Part shown: positions 36,232-44,608 of the stretch, in pieces | Numbering within the stretch: position 1 is the first letter of the stretch | How the letters are laid out: every line of letters starts with the position of its first letter | Source: DASQEH01 sp038239485 | GTDB taxonomy: Bacteria > Actinomycetota > Actinomycetes > Propionibacteriales > Nocardioidaceae | Reading direction: 5' to 3' | NCBI GenBank assembly: GCA_038239485.1 | Contig: JBBSET010000007.1 | Span: 17,971-81,970, forward strand | Length of the DNA: 64,000 bases | Made by a program: the position numbers and the translations under genes | Notes under the pieces: model-generated | Database searches by the model: none | Seen by the model: only the letters and a program-made list of their open reading frames with translations | What the model was told of the DNA's origin: nothing

Positions 36232-37263
36232 ATGCAGAGAGTCCGCTTGGTGGACGTCGCGCGTGAGGCCGGGGTGCACCCTGGCACCGCCAGCAGGGCA
36301 CTCAACCCCGACGCGCAGGGCGAGGTGAGCCCGGCCACCGCGCAGCGTGTCCGACGATCCGCAGAGAAGCTGGGATACGTTCCCAACACGCTCGCCCGGG
36401 GGCTGCGCACCTCGCGCTCCTATGTGGCGGCCCTCGTCGTGCCCGACATCACGAACCCGCTCTTCCCACCGATTGTGCGTGGTGCCGAACAAGTCCTGAC
36501 CGGGGCAGGATTCACGCTGGTCCTGACTGACACCAACAACGGGGTCGAGGTGGAGCGGAGTCAGATCGCCTCCATGCGGGCGCACGGGATCGACGGATTC
36601 ATCATCGCCACGGCCACGTGGCACGACCCGCCCCTCGATGAGCTGGCCGCTGAAGGCTTTCCCACCGTCCTGGTCAACCGTCGCTGCGCCACGTCGGAGC
36701 TCCCGTTCGTGGGCGGGGACGACCATCAGGGCGTGCGGCTCAGCGTGGAGCACCTGGCGGACCTCGGCCACCGAGACATCGTGCACCTGGCGGGGCCTTC
36801 AGACACCTCCACGGGCCGTGAGCGCGCCCACGCCTTCCGCGCCGCCATGCGTGACCGGGGGCTGCCGGTGCGCAACTCGGTGCTGGAGTGTGCGGGCTAC
36901 ACCGAGGAGGCCGGTACTGCCGCCGCGGTCCGCCTGCTCAGGCGCCGACGGGCCTTCAGCGCGGTCGTCGCAGCCAACGACCTCGTGGCCCTGGGCGTGA
37001 TGGGTGAGCTCGGCCGGGCGGGTCTCGCGACCCCGCGGGACTACTCGATCACCGGGTTCAACGACCTGGCGTTCATGGACAAGCTCAGTCCGCCGCTCAC
37101 GACCGTCCGAGTGCCGTTCACCGATATGGGGGCGCAGGCCGCGCGGCGGCTGCTGGACTGGATCGCTGAGGGGAGGCCCACGACGACCCAGTCGATGTTG
37201 CCGGTCGAGCTCGTCGTGCGCGGTACCACCGGGCGCCGCGAGCCGTTACGCACCTCGACCTGA
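36232..37263 (+). CDS. LacI family transcriptional regulator
   Basis: 343 residues. The N-terminal HTH with hinge (VRLVDVAREAGVHPGTASRALN, LGYVPNTLARGLRTSRS) is followed by a periplasmic-binding-like ligand domain (ALVVPDITNPLFPPIVRGAE, GHRDIVHLAGP, AVVAANDLVALGVMGEL). ATG 36232 lies eight bases after a TACTCT -10-like hexamer, so the message may be leaderless or have a very short leader. It probably represses the divergent transport/catabolic operon and itself through the 36080 site. Confidence 0.92.
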   Translation: MQRVRLVDVAREAGVHPGTASRALNPDAQGEVSPATAQRVRRSAEKLGYVPNTLARGLRTSRSYVAALVVPDITNPLFPPIVRGAEQVLTGAGFTLVLTDTNNGVEVERSQIASMRAHGIDGFIIATATWHDPPLDELAAEGFPTVLVNRRCATSELPFVGGDDHQGVRLSVEHLADLGHRDIVHLAGPSDTSTGRERAHAFRAAMRDRGLPVRNSVLECAGYTEEAGTAAAVRLLRRRRAFSAVVAANDLVALGVMGELGRAGLATPRDYSITGFNDLAFMDKLSPPLTTVRVPFTDMGAQAARRLLDWIAEGRPTTTQSMLPVELVVRGTTGRREPLRTST

Positions 37264-37312
37264 CCGCGGCTCGAACTGCTGGCTGCCCCGCCAAGACGAT
37301 CGATGCCGATGC

Positions 37313-37353
37313 GGTGTGCGCTGAGGTGCACACGGTGCAGCACAGCGCACACC
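37313..37353 (+). terminator. Hairpin after the LacI gene
   Basis: Perfect 11-base arms GGTGTGCGCTG (37313-37323) and CAGCGCACACC (37343-37353) with a 19-base loop, 50 bases after the stop codon. No T-run. Confidence 0.7.
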
Positions 37354-37437
37354 TGCGAAGGGAGGCCCCCGCCACCTGCACCATCGGCCGGGCTTGACGT
37401 CCGGCCCAGGACCGCAGCAACACCTACGATTGCGCCC

Positions 37438-37947
37438 ATGGAGCACATCTGGGCATTCTCGAGCAGTGCCGTCACGGTCTGCGCTGTGGACTTTCTCGAC
37501 CCGGCGGTGGCGGGCGAGCCGCTCGCGCGAGAGCGTGGCGCACGCGTCGAGGTCCGGCCGCTACGGTGGCGTCCGGCTGGCTCGATCTACGCCTCATCGG
37601 CCCTTCACCTGGAACCCGCCGTCCTTCGGGTCGACCTCCTCGAGTCGTCCCCGGGCGCAGCCGACCGCATGCACTGGCACCCCGGCATGCGCGACGGCGA
37701 GCCACGAGGCCGCACCTTCGACCGCGACCTCAGCGCGGACCCCCGTCGTTGGCTGGAGGACTTCCTGTCCGGGGTCTCCCAAGGGGACGTTGCCGGACTC
37801 GAACCGGCCGTTTCCACCGGCCTGCGCGCCGACGGACCGGCGATATCGGCCGCAGCGTACGACATCGTCGACCGGGCCATGCGGGTCCTCGACGAGGCTC
37901 GGGAACCCTGGCCGGACGTGACGCGTGACGAGCGCGGACTCGCCTGA
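37438..37947 (+). CDS. Hypothetical protein
   Basis: 169 residues, soluble, no signal or membrane segment. It contains a conserved-looking centre (VEVRPLRWRPAGSIYASSALHLEPAVLRVDLLES) and DRMHWHPGMRDGEPRGRTFDRDL with His/Asp-rich spacing that could bind metal, and ends in helices. The ATG at 37438 is favoured because the upstream part of the frame overlaps the terminator hairpin. No family recognised. It ends 10 bases before the DUF202 gene and is probably co-transcribed. Confidence 0.7.
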   Translation: MEHIWAFSSSAVTVCAVDFLDPAVAGEPLARERGARVEVRPLRWRPAGSIYASSALHLEPAVLRVDLLESSPGAADRMHWHPGMRDGEPRGRTFDRDLSADPRRWLEDFLSGVSQGDVAGLEPAVSTGLRADGPAISAAAYDIVDRAMRVLDEAREPWPDVTRDERGLA

Positions 37948-37957
37948 AGTCCGCGGC

Positions 37958-38311
37958 ATGACGCACGAGGTGGACAGCTCGAGCCGCGCACGGGACCACA
38001 TGGCCAATGAACGCACCCACCTGGCCTGGCTACGAACCTCCGCCAACGTGATGGTGGTCGGACTGGCGATGGCCAGGTTCGCCGACAAAGGCTCGGTCAC
38101 GATCGCAAGCGTGGCCGCCGGTGGGCTGCTGATCCTGATCGGTGCTGTGGGCGTCCTCTACGGAACCGCACGCTACCGCTCGGTGAACCACCAGCTCGAC
38201 TCCGGCGAGTTCGTGACCGGAGGCAGGGCCTTTGGCCCGACGGTAGGCGCGTTCGTGCTGCTGGTCGGGCTGGTCGCGTCCATGACGATCCTGCTCGTGG
38301 CGGCTCGTTAG
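37958..38311 (+). CDS. DUF202 (YidH-like) small membrane protein
   Basis: 117 residues with three membrane helices. The DUF202 signature is MANERTHLAWLRTSANVMVVGLAMARF at the N-terminus. A GTG at 37925 is also in frame and would overlap the upstream gene by 23 bases. The physiological role of the family is unknown. Confidence 0.85.
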   Translation: MTHEVDSSSRARDHMANERTHLAWLRTSANVMVVGLAMARFADKGSVTIASVAAGGLLILIGAVGVLYGTARYRSVNHQLDSGEFVTGGRAFGPTVGAFVLLVGLVASMTILLVAAR

Positions 38312-38328
38312 GCGACACCTTTTCTTGT

Positions 38329-38364
38329 ACGTACCTTGACTGTTACATACCCGCTAGGGTACGT
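38329..38364 (+). promoter_or_regulatory. Promoter/operator of the arsR-type gene
   Basis: Inverted arms ACGTACC (38329-38335) and GGTACGT (38358-38364) flank a TTGACT box (38336-38341) and a TAGGGT box (38355-38360). The boxes are closer than a standard promoter, but the ATG follows nine bases after the second arm, so ArsR binding here would shut off its own leader-poor message. Confidence 0.45.
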
Positions 38365-38372
38365 TCTTGGAC

Positions 38373-38696
38373 ATGGACGCCGTACTGAACGCGCTGTCGG
38401 ACGCGAGCCGACGAACGGTGTTGGACGTGCTGAGGGAGCATCCCGCCACGGTCAGCGAGCTGGCTGACCTGCTTCCCGTTGCTCGGCCGGGAGTCTCTCG
38501 CCACCTCCGTGTCCTGCGCGAGGCCGGACTCGTCGACGTCCACCACGACGCACAGTGGCGGGTCTACAGCCTGCGCCCCGGCCCGCTCGCCGAGGTTGAC
38601 GAGTGGCTCGGTCGGTACCGCGCCCTCTGGGAGCATCGGCTCGACGCCCTGCACACCGAAGTCGCTCGGGGAAAACACCAACGAAGGAGCACCTGA
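38373..38696 (+). CDS. ArsR family transcriptional regulator
   Basis: 107 residues, single winged-helix: MDAVLNALSDASRRTVLDVL, VSELADLLPVARPGVSRHLRVLREAGLV, then a basic wing. No CxC metal motif, so it belongs to the non-metal ArsR group often paired with an AHSA1/SRPBCC gene, as here. ATG 38373; the next gene overlaps by TGATG. Confidence 0.9.
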   Translation: MDAVLNALSDASRRTVLDVLREHPATVSELADLLPVARPGVSRHLRVLREAGLVDVHHDAQWRVYSLRPGPLAEVDEWLGRYRALWEHRLDALHTEVARGKHQRRST

Positions 38697-39214
38697 TGAC
38701 CAGCACCCGACGCGACACCACCCGCATCGTCGGCACCCTTCACCGCCTCGAGGGAGGCAAGGGCGCCGTGCGGATGGAAGACGTGTACGACACCAATGTG
38801 GACGACCTGTGGGCCGCGATCACCGACCCGCAACGGCTGGCGCGCTGGGTCGCTGAGGTCCAAGGAGACCTTCGCCTCGGCGGGCGGTTTCATGCCCGGT
38901 TCACCAGCAGCTGGGACGGGTCGGGCCGGATCGACGTCTGCGACGCACCCCACCGGCTGGAGGTCGCCATGTCCCCCGGCGAGCCGGACGAGACCGCCAT
39001 CGAGGCCACGCTCGCCGCAGAAGGCGCCAAGACGCGTCTCGTCATCGAGGAGAGAGGCATCCCCCTGGCCGAGCTGGCGGCCCATGGTGCCGGCTGGCAG
39101 GCACACGTGGAGGATCTCACCGCGCACGTCGAGGGCCGCGCGGCGGCCGACTGGCACACTCGCTGGACCGTGCTCATCCCCGCCTACCGGGAGCTCGGAG
39201 CGGACTGGGCCTGA
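38696..39214 (+). CDS. SRPBCC/AHSA1 domain protein
   Basis: 172 residues with a START-like ligand cavity fold: YDTNVDDLWAAITDPQRLARWVAEV, GDLRLGGRFHARF, and the C-terminal helix DWHTRWTVLIPAYRELG. AAGGAG eight bases before the ATG. Translationally coupled to the ArsR regulator; it probably binds a hydrophobic ligand, possibly the same one that controls the regulator. Confidence 0.88.
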   Translation: MTSTRRDTTRIVGTLHRLEGGKGAVRMEDVYDTNVDDLWAAITDPQRLARWVAEVQGDLRLGGRFHARFTSSWDGSGRIDVCDAPHRLEVAMSPGEPDETAIEATLAAEGAKTRLVIEERGIPLAELAAHGAGWQAHVEDLTAHVEGRAAADWHTRWTVLIPAYRELGADWA

Positions 39215-39236
39215 CCCAAGCCGCCGAGCGGCGCCG

Positions 39237-41027
39237 TCAGACCCCGGACCGGATGGTCTCGAGGCGCGTCCGCAGGGCGCCCTGGCGGTGTTCGTTGCCG
39301 TGCAATTCGAGGTACCGGTTGCCGAAGATGGCGAGCAGGGCGTCGTCGAGGCGGCGGACGGCACCGGGCGGGTAGCGATAGTCCATCCGCGCGTTGATCG
39401 CGGCGCTGTCGACGGAGGCGAGCAGCCCCCCGAGCTCGTCGAGCGACGTGATCGCGAGCTCGAGCAGGAGACCGGCCATCCAGGCGTAGTGGTCGGTGCG
39501 GGACCAGCCGGCGCCGGCATACTGGCTGGTCAGGAATGTTGCCAGGTCCTGGGCGCTGATCCGGGGATCGCTCGCGTCCTCGGGCGGCGGCCCACCCGCC
39601 ACCGTGGTCTGCAGCCGGTCCTGAATCATCGTGAACTCGCGGTCGGCGAGCTCGAGCAGCCCAGCCGCCAGCGTGAATCTCCGGTCCAGGTCGGAGACGT
39701 GCTCCTCGGGAATCGTCCCTTTGTAGCGGATGGCGTGCTCGAACTCGGCCCACGCATGCTGGAGTACGGTGCGCACCTGGACCTGGGCCTGCTGGCCGGC
39801 GAGCGACTCACCGAGAGCGGCAGGGCTCGTCGCCGCGTCGACCGCTACCAGTAGGTGCCTGCTGGCATACCCGAAGCGGCCGTCCCGCGCAGTCTCCTGG
39901 CCCATGTCGCGGTCATCGAGAACAGCGAGCTGGGCGCGCAGCACATCCGCGACAGCGGTCACGTCGCCCCGGAGGTAGGTGATGACACGGACGCCGATCA
40001 CGTCGGTGATCTCGGCGAGTGGGTCACCGAAGACCGGCCGCCCGGCCTGCTGACGATTCGCCTTGGCAGCGAAGGACGCCACGGTCTTGGCCCGTCCGGA
40101 GACGCTGAGGTAGTTGATGCCCGCGTCGTCCAACAGTGTGGTGACGAGCTCGACGTACCGGTCGGTGGCCACGAGACGCTCGGGCTGCGTCGCCGCGAAT
40201 GCCTGCACAGCGTGTTGCACGCTCGCGAGGTCGGCCTCCGCTGGTTCCAGCGGATCGTGCTGGGGAACCGCGGGAGCCCGCGGCGAGGGCTCGAGCCCAG
40301 CCGGCAAGGACGGCGTGACGATGTATCCGGTGTCGATGTCGCCGTAGGTCGTCGTCTCGTCCGGCCGCCGCTCGGCGAACATGGCGACGTAGGCACATAC
40401 GACGGCGTCGACCTGGTCCTCGACCCTTCGCAGGTCGCTCTTGCGCTCTGCGAGCTCGGCGAGACCGACGAGCCGCACCCACTCGTCGCTGCCCTTCACC
40501 TGCAGGGGGACCGCCGAGTCCGCCAGCCCCTCCAGAAGTCGCATCAGCCGCAACATCTCCGAGCGAAGACCGGGCAGTGTGCGACCCGGCTTCTGCTTGT
40601 ACTTCAACGTCCGCCCGAGCCGGAACAGGGACACGGTGGCCGGGTGGGGGTAGACCTCGATGGCCCGGCGGCGCGAGCGGACCGAGGGGTCGATGTCGAG
40701 GCCGAGCAGGGAAGCCAGCCGGGCGCCGCGAGGGCCATTGGCGAACTCCGGCTTCCCCGTGTTGGAGGGATGGGCGCCGGCGTCGAACCGGGCGAAGTCG
40801 CGGTTCAGCGCCGCCTCGCAGGGCCGGTTGCCCGTGTGGTTCCGCACGATGAGCGGAGCGTCGATCGCCACGAGACACGCCTCGTCGGCGTACGGCGCGA
40901 GGCTGGCCACGATGGTCTCGTCCGAGCTCAGCGCCGACACGCCGAGCAGCCGCCCTCGGGAGTCCAGCACAGCAACGCCCGTAGGTCTCGTTTCCCCCCA
41001 CGCGAGGTCGACGCCGATGAAGTGCAC
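39237..41027 (-). CDS. DUF429 domain fused to a RelA/SpoT alarmone synthetase domain
   Basis: 596 residues. Residues 1-220 form a DUF429 domain (RNase H-like fold): FIGVDLAWGETRPTGVAVLD, VAIDAPLIVRN, AIEVYPHPATVSLF, VEDQVDAVVCAYVAMF. A spacer to 270 is followed by a RelA/SpoT nucleotidyltransferase: SVSGRAKTVASFAAKANR, ITDVIGVRVITYL, GYASRHLLV, VQVRTVLQHAWAEFEHAIRYK. The usual Glu of the ExQxR strand is Gln here (AQVQVRT). The C-terminal 120 residues are helical. There is no HD hydrolase, so it would only make (p)ppGpp or pyrophosphorylate another acceptor. GTG start nine bases after the histidine kinase stop. Confidence 0.88.
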   Translation of the reverse strand: MHFIGVDLAWGETRPTGVAVLDSRGRLLGVSALSSDETIVASLAPYADEACLVAIDAPLIVRNHTGNRPCEAALNRDFARFDAGAHPSNTGKPEFANGPRGARLASLLGLDIDPSVRSRRRAIEVYPHPATVSLFRLGRTLKYKQKPGRTLPGLRSEMLRLMRLLEGLADSAVPLQVKGSDEWVRLVGLAELAERKSDLRRVEDQVDAVVCAYVAMFAERRPDETTTYGDIDTGYIVTPSLPAGLEPSPRAPAVPQHDPLEPAEADLASVQHAVQAFAATQPERLVATDRYVELVTTLLDDAGINYLSVSGRAKTVASFAAKANRQQAGRPVFGDPLAEITDVIGVRVITYLRGDVTAVADVLRAQLAVLDDRDMGQETARDGRFGYASRHLLVAVDAATSPAALGESLAGQQAQVQVRTVLQHAWAEFEHAIRYKGTIPEEHVSDLDRRFTLAAGLLELADREFTMIQDRLQTTVAGGPPPEDASDPRISAQDLATFLTSQYAGAGWSRTDHYAWMAGLLLELAITSLDELGGLLASVDSAAINARMDYRYPPGAVRRLDDALLAIFGNRYLELHGNEHRQGALRTRLETIRSGV

Positions 41028-41036
41028 GAGATCAAC

Positions 41037-42338
41037 CTACGGGCGCCGCTCGGGGAGGCTCGTGTCCTCGGACGGTAACAGCAACGTGAGCTGGGTATGC
41101 GGCCCGTCGCCGGATACCAGGAGGCGCCCGCCCTGGGCCTCTGCCAGTGATCGCGCGAGCGGAAGTCCGAGGGTCCGGCTGGCGCCGTCCTGACGGCTGT
41201 GATGACCGGCCATCGCGACCGCTAGCCGGTCCGACGGGATCCCCTCGTCGGCCACGTCGATGGCGAAGGCGCCGCCACTGTCCCGTGCCCGCAGGGTGAC
41301 CGCGCCCGACCCATGAAGCAGGGCGTTGTCGACGAGCACGTCCAGGATCTGGCGAGTCGCCGCCCGCGAGCCCGACGTCGGGACCGGATCATCGACGATG
41401 AACCGCAACGGCCTGTCGTCGGCCGCGAGGACGCCGTGCCAGCGCCTTCGGACGTCGTCGAAGAGCTCGTCCACATCGAGACGCTCGCCGCGGCTGACCG
41501 TACCTCGTGCGAGGTCGAGGACGTCGCTGATCGTCTGCTCGAGCTGGTCGGCTGACGCGATGGCGGCCACCGCGGCGGCCTCCAGCGACGCCGCCCCGCC
41601 GCTGAGCCCGGTCTCGAGCTGGAGGCGCAGCGTCGTCAGGGGGGTCCGCAGCTGATGCGAGGCCTGCGCGGAGAACGCCCGCTCCCGAGCCACGAGGTCC
41701 GCCAGCCTGATGGCTGTTCGATCGAGCGACGATCCTGCCCCGTCGATCTCAGGCACACCGCTGCGGACGGTCCTGACCGCGAAGTTGCCGTCACCGAGCT
41801 CCGTCGCCGCCTTCTCGAGTGCGATCATCGGTCGGCTCAGTCGCCTGCTCTGTGCCGCAGCCAGCGCCGCCGCCCCTGCGGCCGCGAAGACCGCAAGCGC
41901 ACCCAGCCCGGCCCAGGCCAGCCACACCCGGTGGTCGAGCGACGACCGCGACGAGGCGGCTCGCATCACGGCGATCAGCCGCTCCCCCGACGAGACCGGG
42001 ACGAGTACCACCCGCTCGGTCGAGGTGTCGGCCGCGATGACCTGCTTGGACGCGGAGATACCCCCGACGTTCAGAGCGGGCGGCCCCTGCCCGGCCACCC
42101 GCTTTCCACTCACCGCGTACACCGCCAGCATCTGGCCCGGCTGGGCGGGTGGCAGCTCCACGGGATCGCGGTGGTACCTCGGCGATACCGCGACCGCACC
42201 TCGCAAGGCGAGCTTCTGGAGCTCGCTGCGCTCGCCTGCCGTGATGGTTCGTTGGACGACGACGGACAACGGGATGCCGAACAGCGCAATCGCCAGCAGC
42301 ACAGCGGACAGTGCCACGCTCAAGATCCGCCTTCGCAC
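41037..42338 (-). CDS. Sensor histidine kinase
   Basis: 433 residues. A first membrane helix (4-28), an extracytoplasmic sensor of about 120 residues, a second helix near 140-162, HAMP (170-220), dimerisation/phosphoacceptor ASHQLRTPLT, and an ATPase domain with VLVDNALLHGSG, VADEGIP and TLGLPLARSLAEAQGG. Upstream GGGAGG supports the GTG start. Its likely response regulator is encoded at 47293, beyond the divergent ABC operon. Confidence 0.88.
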   Translation of the reverse strand: MRRRILSVALSAVLLAIALFGIPLSVVVQRTITAGERSELQKLALRGAVAVSPRYHRDPVELPPAQPGQMLAVYAVSGKRVAGQGPPALNVGGISASKQVIAADTSTERVVLVPVSSGERLIAVMRAASSRSSLDHRVWLAWAGLGALAVFAAAGAAALAAAQSRRLSRPMIALEKAATELGDGNFAVRTVRSGVPEIDGAGSSLDRTAIRLADLVARERAFSAQASHQLRTPLTTLRLQLETGLSGGAASLEAAAVAAIASADQLEQTISDVLDLARGTVSRGERLDVDELFDDVRRRWHGVLAADDRPLRFIVDDPVPTSGSRAATRQILDVLVDNALLHGSGAVTLRARDSGGAFAIDVADEGIPSDRLAVAMAGHHSRQDGASRTLGLPLARSLAEAQGGRLLVSGDGPHTQLTLLLPSEDTSLPERRP

Positions 42339-42439
42339 GTCGTAGCACCTCCCACGCTCCTCGACCAGTCCGATTGTGCCCCGGCCGCCTGCTCCGACAG
42401 CCGCGATCGGTGCTGGCGCAGCGTTCTTACCGTCCCCTT

Positions 42440-42459
42440 GCGACAGGCTTTCCTGTCGC
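42440..42459. promoter_or_regulatory. Candidate response-regulator operator in divergent promoter
   Basis: GCGACAG and CTGTCGC (arms 42440-42446, 42453-42459) form an exact inverted repeat with a 6-base centre, 28 bases before the lipoprotein start and 100 from the kinase start. It is well placed to control both directions. Confidence 0.5.
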
Positions 42460-42487
42460 TGTCCGGCATCCGCCTAGCGTGAAATGC

Positions 42488-43189
42488 ATGGAACGAAAAC
42501 TGCTGGCTGTGGCGAGTGGTGTCTGTGCGACGGTTCTGGTGGCCGGCTGCGGGAGCGGTAGCAGCCCGAGCGGATCGGCCGCCTCGACACCGGCTGGTCA
42601 GCCGACCCGGTCCGGTAGCCACACGACCCACACCTCCGCCAAGCCGCCGAAGCACACTGGAGCGTCGACCACGCCGACTACGTCTGCGGCGCCCGCGTCG
42701 AGTGCGCCGGCGACCGAGTTCAGCCCCCCGGGCGACATACCGGACACCCAGGTATACGTCCCGTACGCGGTACCCGGCACGAACCTGCAGGTCTCAGTCC
42801 CCCAGGGCTGGGCGCGCTCGTCGCAGCACGGTGTGGTCACCTTCACCGACAAGCTCAACAGTGTCGGGACCCAGGTCGTATCCCGGCCGACGGCGCCGAC
42901 AGTCGCCTCGGCCCGGCATAGCGAGCTCCCGGCCTTGGCCTCGTCGGTCTCGAAGTACGCCGCGGGCTCCGTCACGAGCGTCAACCGGCAGAGCGGACAT
43001 GCGGTCCTCATCACCTACCAGCAGGACTCGGCGATCGACCCCGTCACCGGCAAGGTCGTCCGTGATGCGGTCGAGCGCTATGAGTTCTGGAACGCCGGGC
43101 ACGAGGCGATCATCACCCTCAGCGGTCCGGTCAACGCCGACAACGTCGATCCGTGGCGCACCGTGACCGACTCGGTGAAATGGAAGTGA
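42488..43189 (+). CDS. Secreted lipoprotein of the ABC/two-component cluster
   Basis: 233 residues. Signal peptide with lipobox VAGC (residues 18-21), a 60-residue Ser/Thr/Pro/Lys linker, and a C-terminal domain with QVSVPQGWARSSQHGVVTFTDKLNSVGTQ, resembling the small LpqN/PsbP-like folds found outside the actinobacterial membrane. ATG 42488 lies a few bases after a TAGCGT box. It overlaps the ABC ATPase start and may be the extracellular sensor or chaperone for exported material. Confidence 0.8.
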   Translation: MERKLLAVASGVCATVLVAGCGSGSSPSGSAASTPAGQPTRSGSHTTHTSAKPPKHTGASTTPTTSAAPASSAPATEFSPPGDIPDTQVYVPYAVPGTNLQVSVPQGWARSSQHGVVTFTDKLNSVGTQVVSRPTAPTVASARHSELPALASSVSKYAAGSVTSVNRQSGHAVLITYQQDSAIDPVTGKVVRDAVERYEFWNAGHEAIITLSGPVNADNVDPWRTVTDSVKWK

Positions 43190-43860
43190 CAGAGCGAGCC
43201 CTCGAGGCGCAGGACCTCTACCGGTTCTACTGGGCCGGCGACGAGGAGACACTTGCCCTGCGCGGAGTCAGCGTCGCGGTGTCCCCCGGGGAGGTCGTGG
43301 CTGTGGTGGGCCCCTCCGGCTCCGGCAAGTCGACGCTGCTTTCGTGCCTGGCCGGCCTGGACGAGCCGTCCGGTGGCACGGTGTGGGTCGGTGGCGAGCG
43401 GATGAGCCACCGCCCGGAGAAGGTCAGGGCCGGCCTGCGAGCCGCGAAGATCGGCATCCTGCTCCAGACGTCGAGCCTCTTCGACCACCTCACGGTTGCG
43501 GGCAACATACGGCTGAGCCGCTCGCTCGCCCCCAAGGGGACCGGGGGGTCGTCCGTCGGCGATCTGCTCGAGTCCCTGGGCATCCGGGACCGGTCGAACG
43601 CCTTTCCGCCTCAGCTGTCCGGTGGCGAGTCTGCGAGGGCCGGGCTCGCCGTCGCGCTTGCCAACGACCCGCCGGTCATCCTCGCGGATGAACCCACCGG
43701 CGAGCTCGACGAGGAGACAGAACGCCGCCTGCTGGCTCTGCTGACGCTCCGGGCCAGCGACGGGGGCGCGGTCCTGGTGGCCAGCCACAGCCCGGCCGTT
43801 CGCAAGGCGGCTGATCGGGTCATCACGCTTTCCGATGGAAGGGTCACCGATGAGGTCTGA
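43186..43860 (+). CDS. ABC transporter ATPase 1 (MacB/LolD type)
   Basis: 224 residues. Walker A VGPSGSGKST, signature LSGGESARAGLA (a variant of LSGGQ), Walker B VILADEPTGELD, switch LVASHS. GTG 43186 makes a GTGA overlap with the lipoprotein stop; ATG 43180 is also in frame. The next ATPase gene starts 11 bases inside its end. Confidence 0.9.
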   Translation: MTERALEAQDLYRFYWAGDEETLALRGVSVAVSPGEVVAVVGPSGSGKSTLLSCLAGLDEPSGGTVWVGGERMSHRPEKVRAGLRAAKIGILLQTSSLFDHLTVAGNIRLSRSLAPKGTGGSSVGDLLESLGIRDRSNAFPPQLSGGESARAGLAVALANDPPVILADEPTGELDEETERRLLALLTLRASDGGAVLVASHSPAVRKAADRVITLSDGRVTDEV

Positions 43861-44608
43861 TCGCCTCGACCGGACCGATGAGGTGCCGGCCACTGCGCGT
43901 GGGCCCGTTACGCCCAGACCGCTCGTGGACTGCGAGGCGGCGTCGCGCACGTTCGGGACGGGTACCCACGCCGTCGTGGCTGTCCACTCGGCGACCTGCG
44001 AGGTCTGGCAAGGGGACCGGATGGCGGTCATGGGCGCCTCGGGTTCGGGAAAGTCCACCCTGATGCATCTCCTGGCCGGGCTCGACCAGCCGTCCTCAGG
44101 CACTGTCAGCTGGCCGGGCCTCGGTGTGACCGCCGACGAGCTCGGCGGCTCGGTCGCCATGGTCTTCCAGGGCGCGAGCCTGATGCCACCGCTGACAGCG
44201 CTCGAGAATGTCGCCATGCCTCGCCTCCTGGCCGGCGTCAGCGACAGCCAGGCGCGCGTCTCGGCCGCGGCGGCGCTCGACAGCCTCGACATCGGTGCTC
44301 TCGCCGACCGCCTTCCGGAGGAGCTGTCCGGCGGCCAGGCGCAACGCGTCTGCGTCGCCAGGGCGATCGCCGGCGGGCCTCGGCTGATCCTCGCAGACGA
44401 ACCCACCGGCCAGCTGGACTCGGTCGCCGCCAACCACGTCGTGGACGTACTGATCCACGCGGCGGACCTGATCGACGCTGGTCTGGTCGTCGCGACCCAT
44501 GATCCCCGGGTAGCAACCCGGCTGATGACTCGCTGGTCGATGCGTGACGGGATCTTGACCCCTCAGCAGACACCAGCCCGACGACCCTCCGGCCGGAGCA
44601 GGCCATGA
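43850..44608 (+). CDS. ABC transporter ATPase 2 (MacB/LolD type)
   Basis: 252 residues with a 30-residue N-terminal extension. Walker A GASGSGKST, Q-loop MVFQGASLMP, signature LSGGQAQRVCVARA, Walker B LILADEPTGQLD, switch His in VVATHDPRV. Two different ATPases with one long permease suggest an asymmetric dimer: one canonical site (this protein) and one with an altered signature. GGAAGGG precedes the ATG. ATGA overlap with the permease. Confidence 0.9.
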   Translation: MRSDRLDRTDEVPATARGPVTPRPLVDCEAASRTFGTGTHAVVAVHSATCEVWQGDRMAVMGASGSGKSTLMHLLAGLDQPSSGTVSWPGLGVTADELGGSVAMVFQGASLMPPLTALENVAMPRLLAGVSDSQARVSAAAALDSLDIGALADRLPEELSGGQAQRVCVARAIAGGPRLILADEPTGQLDSVAANHVVDVLIHAADLIDAGLVVATHDPRVATRLMTRWSMRDGILTPQQTPARRPSGRSRP

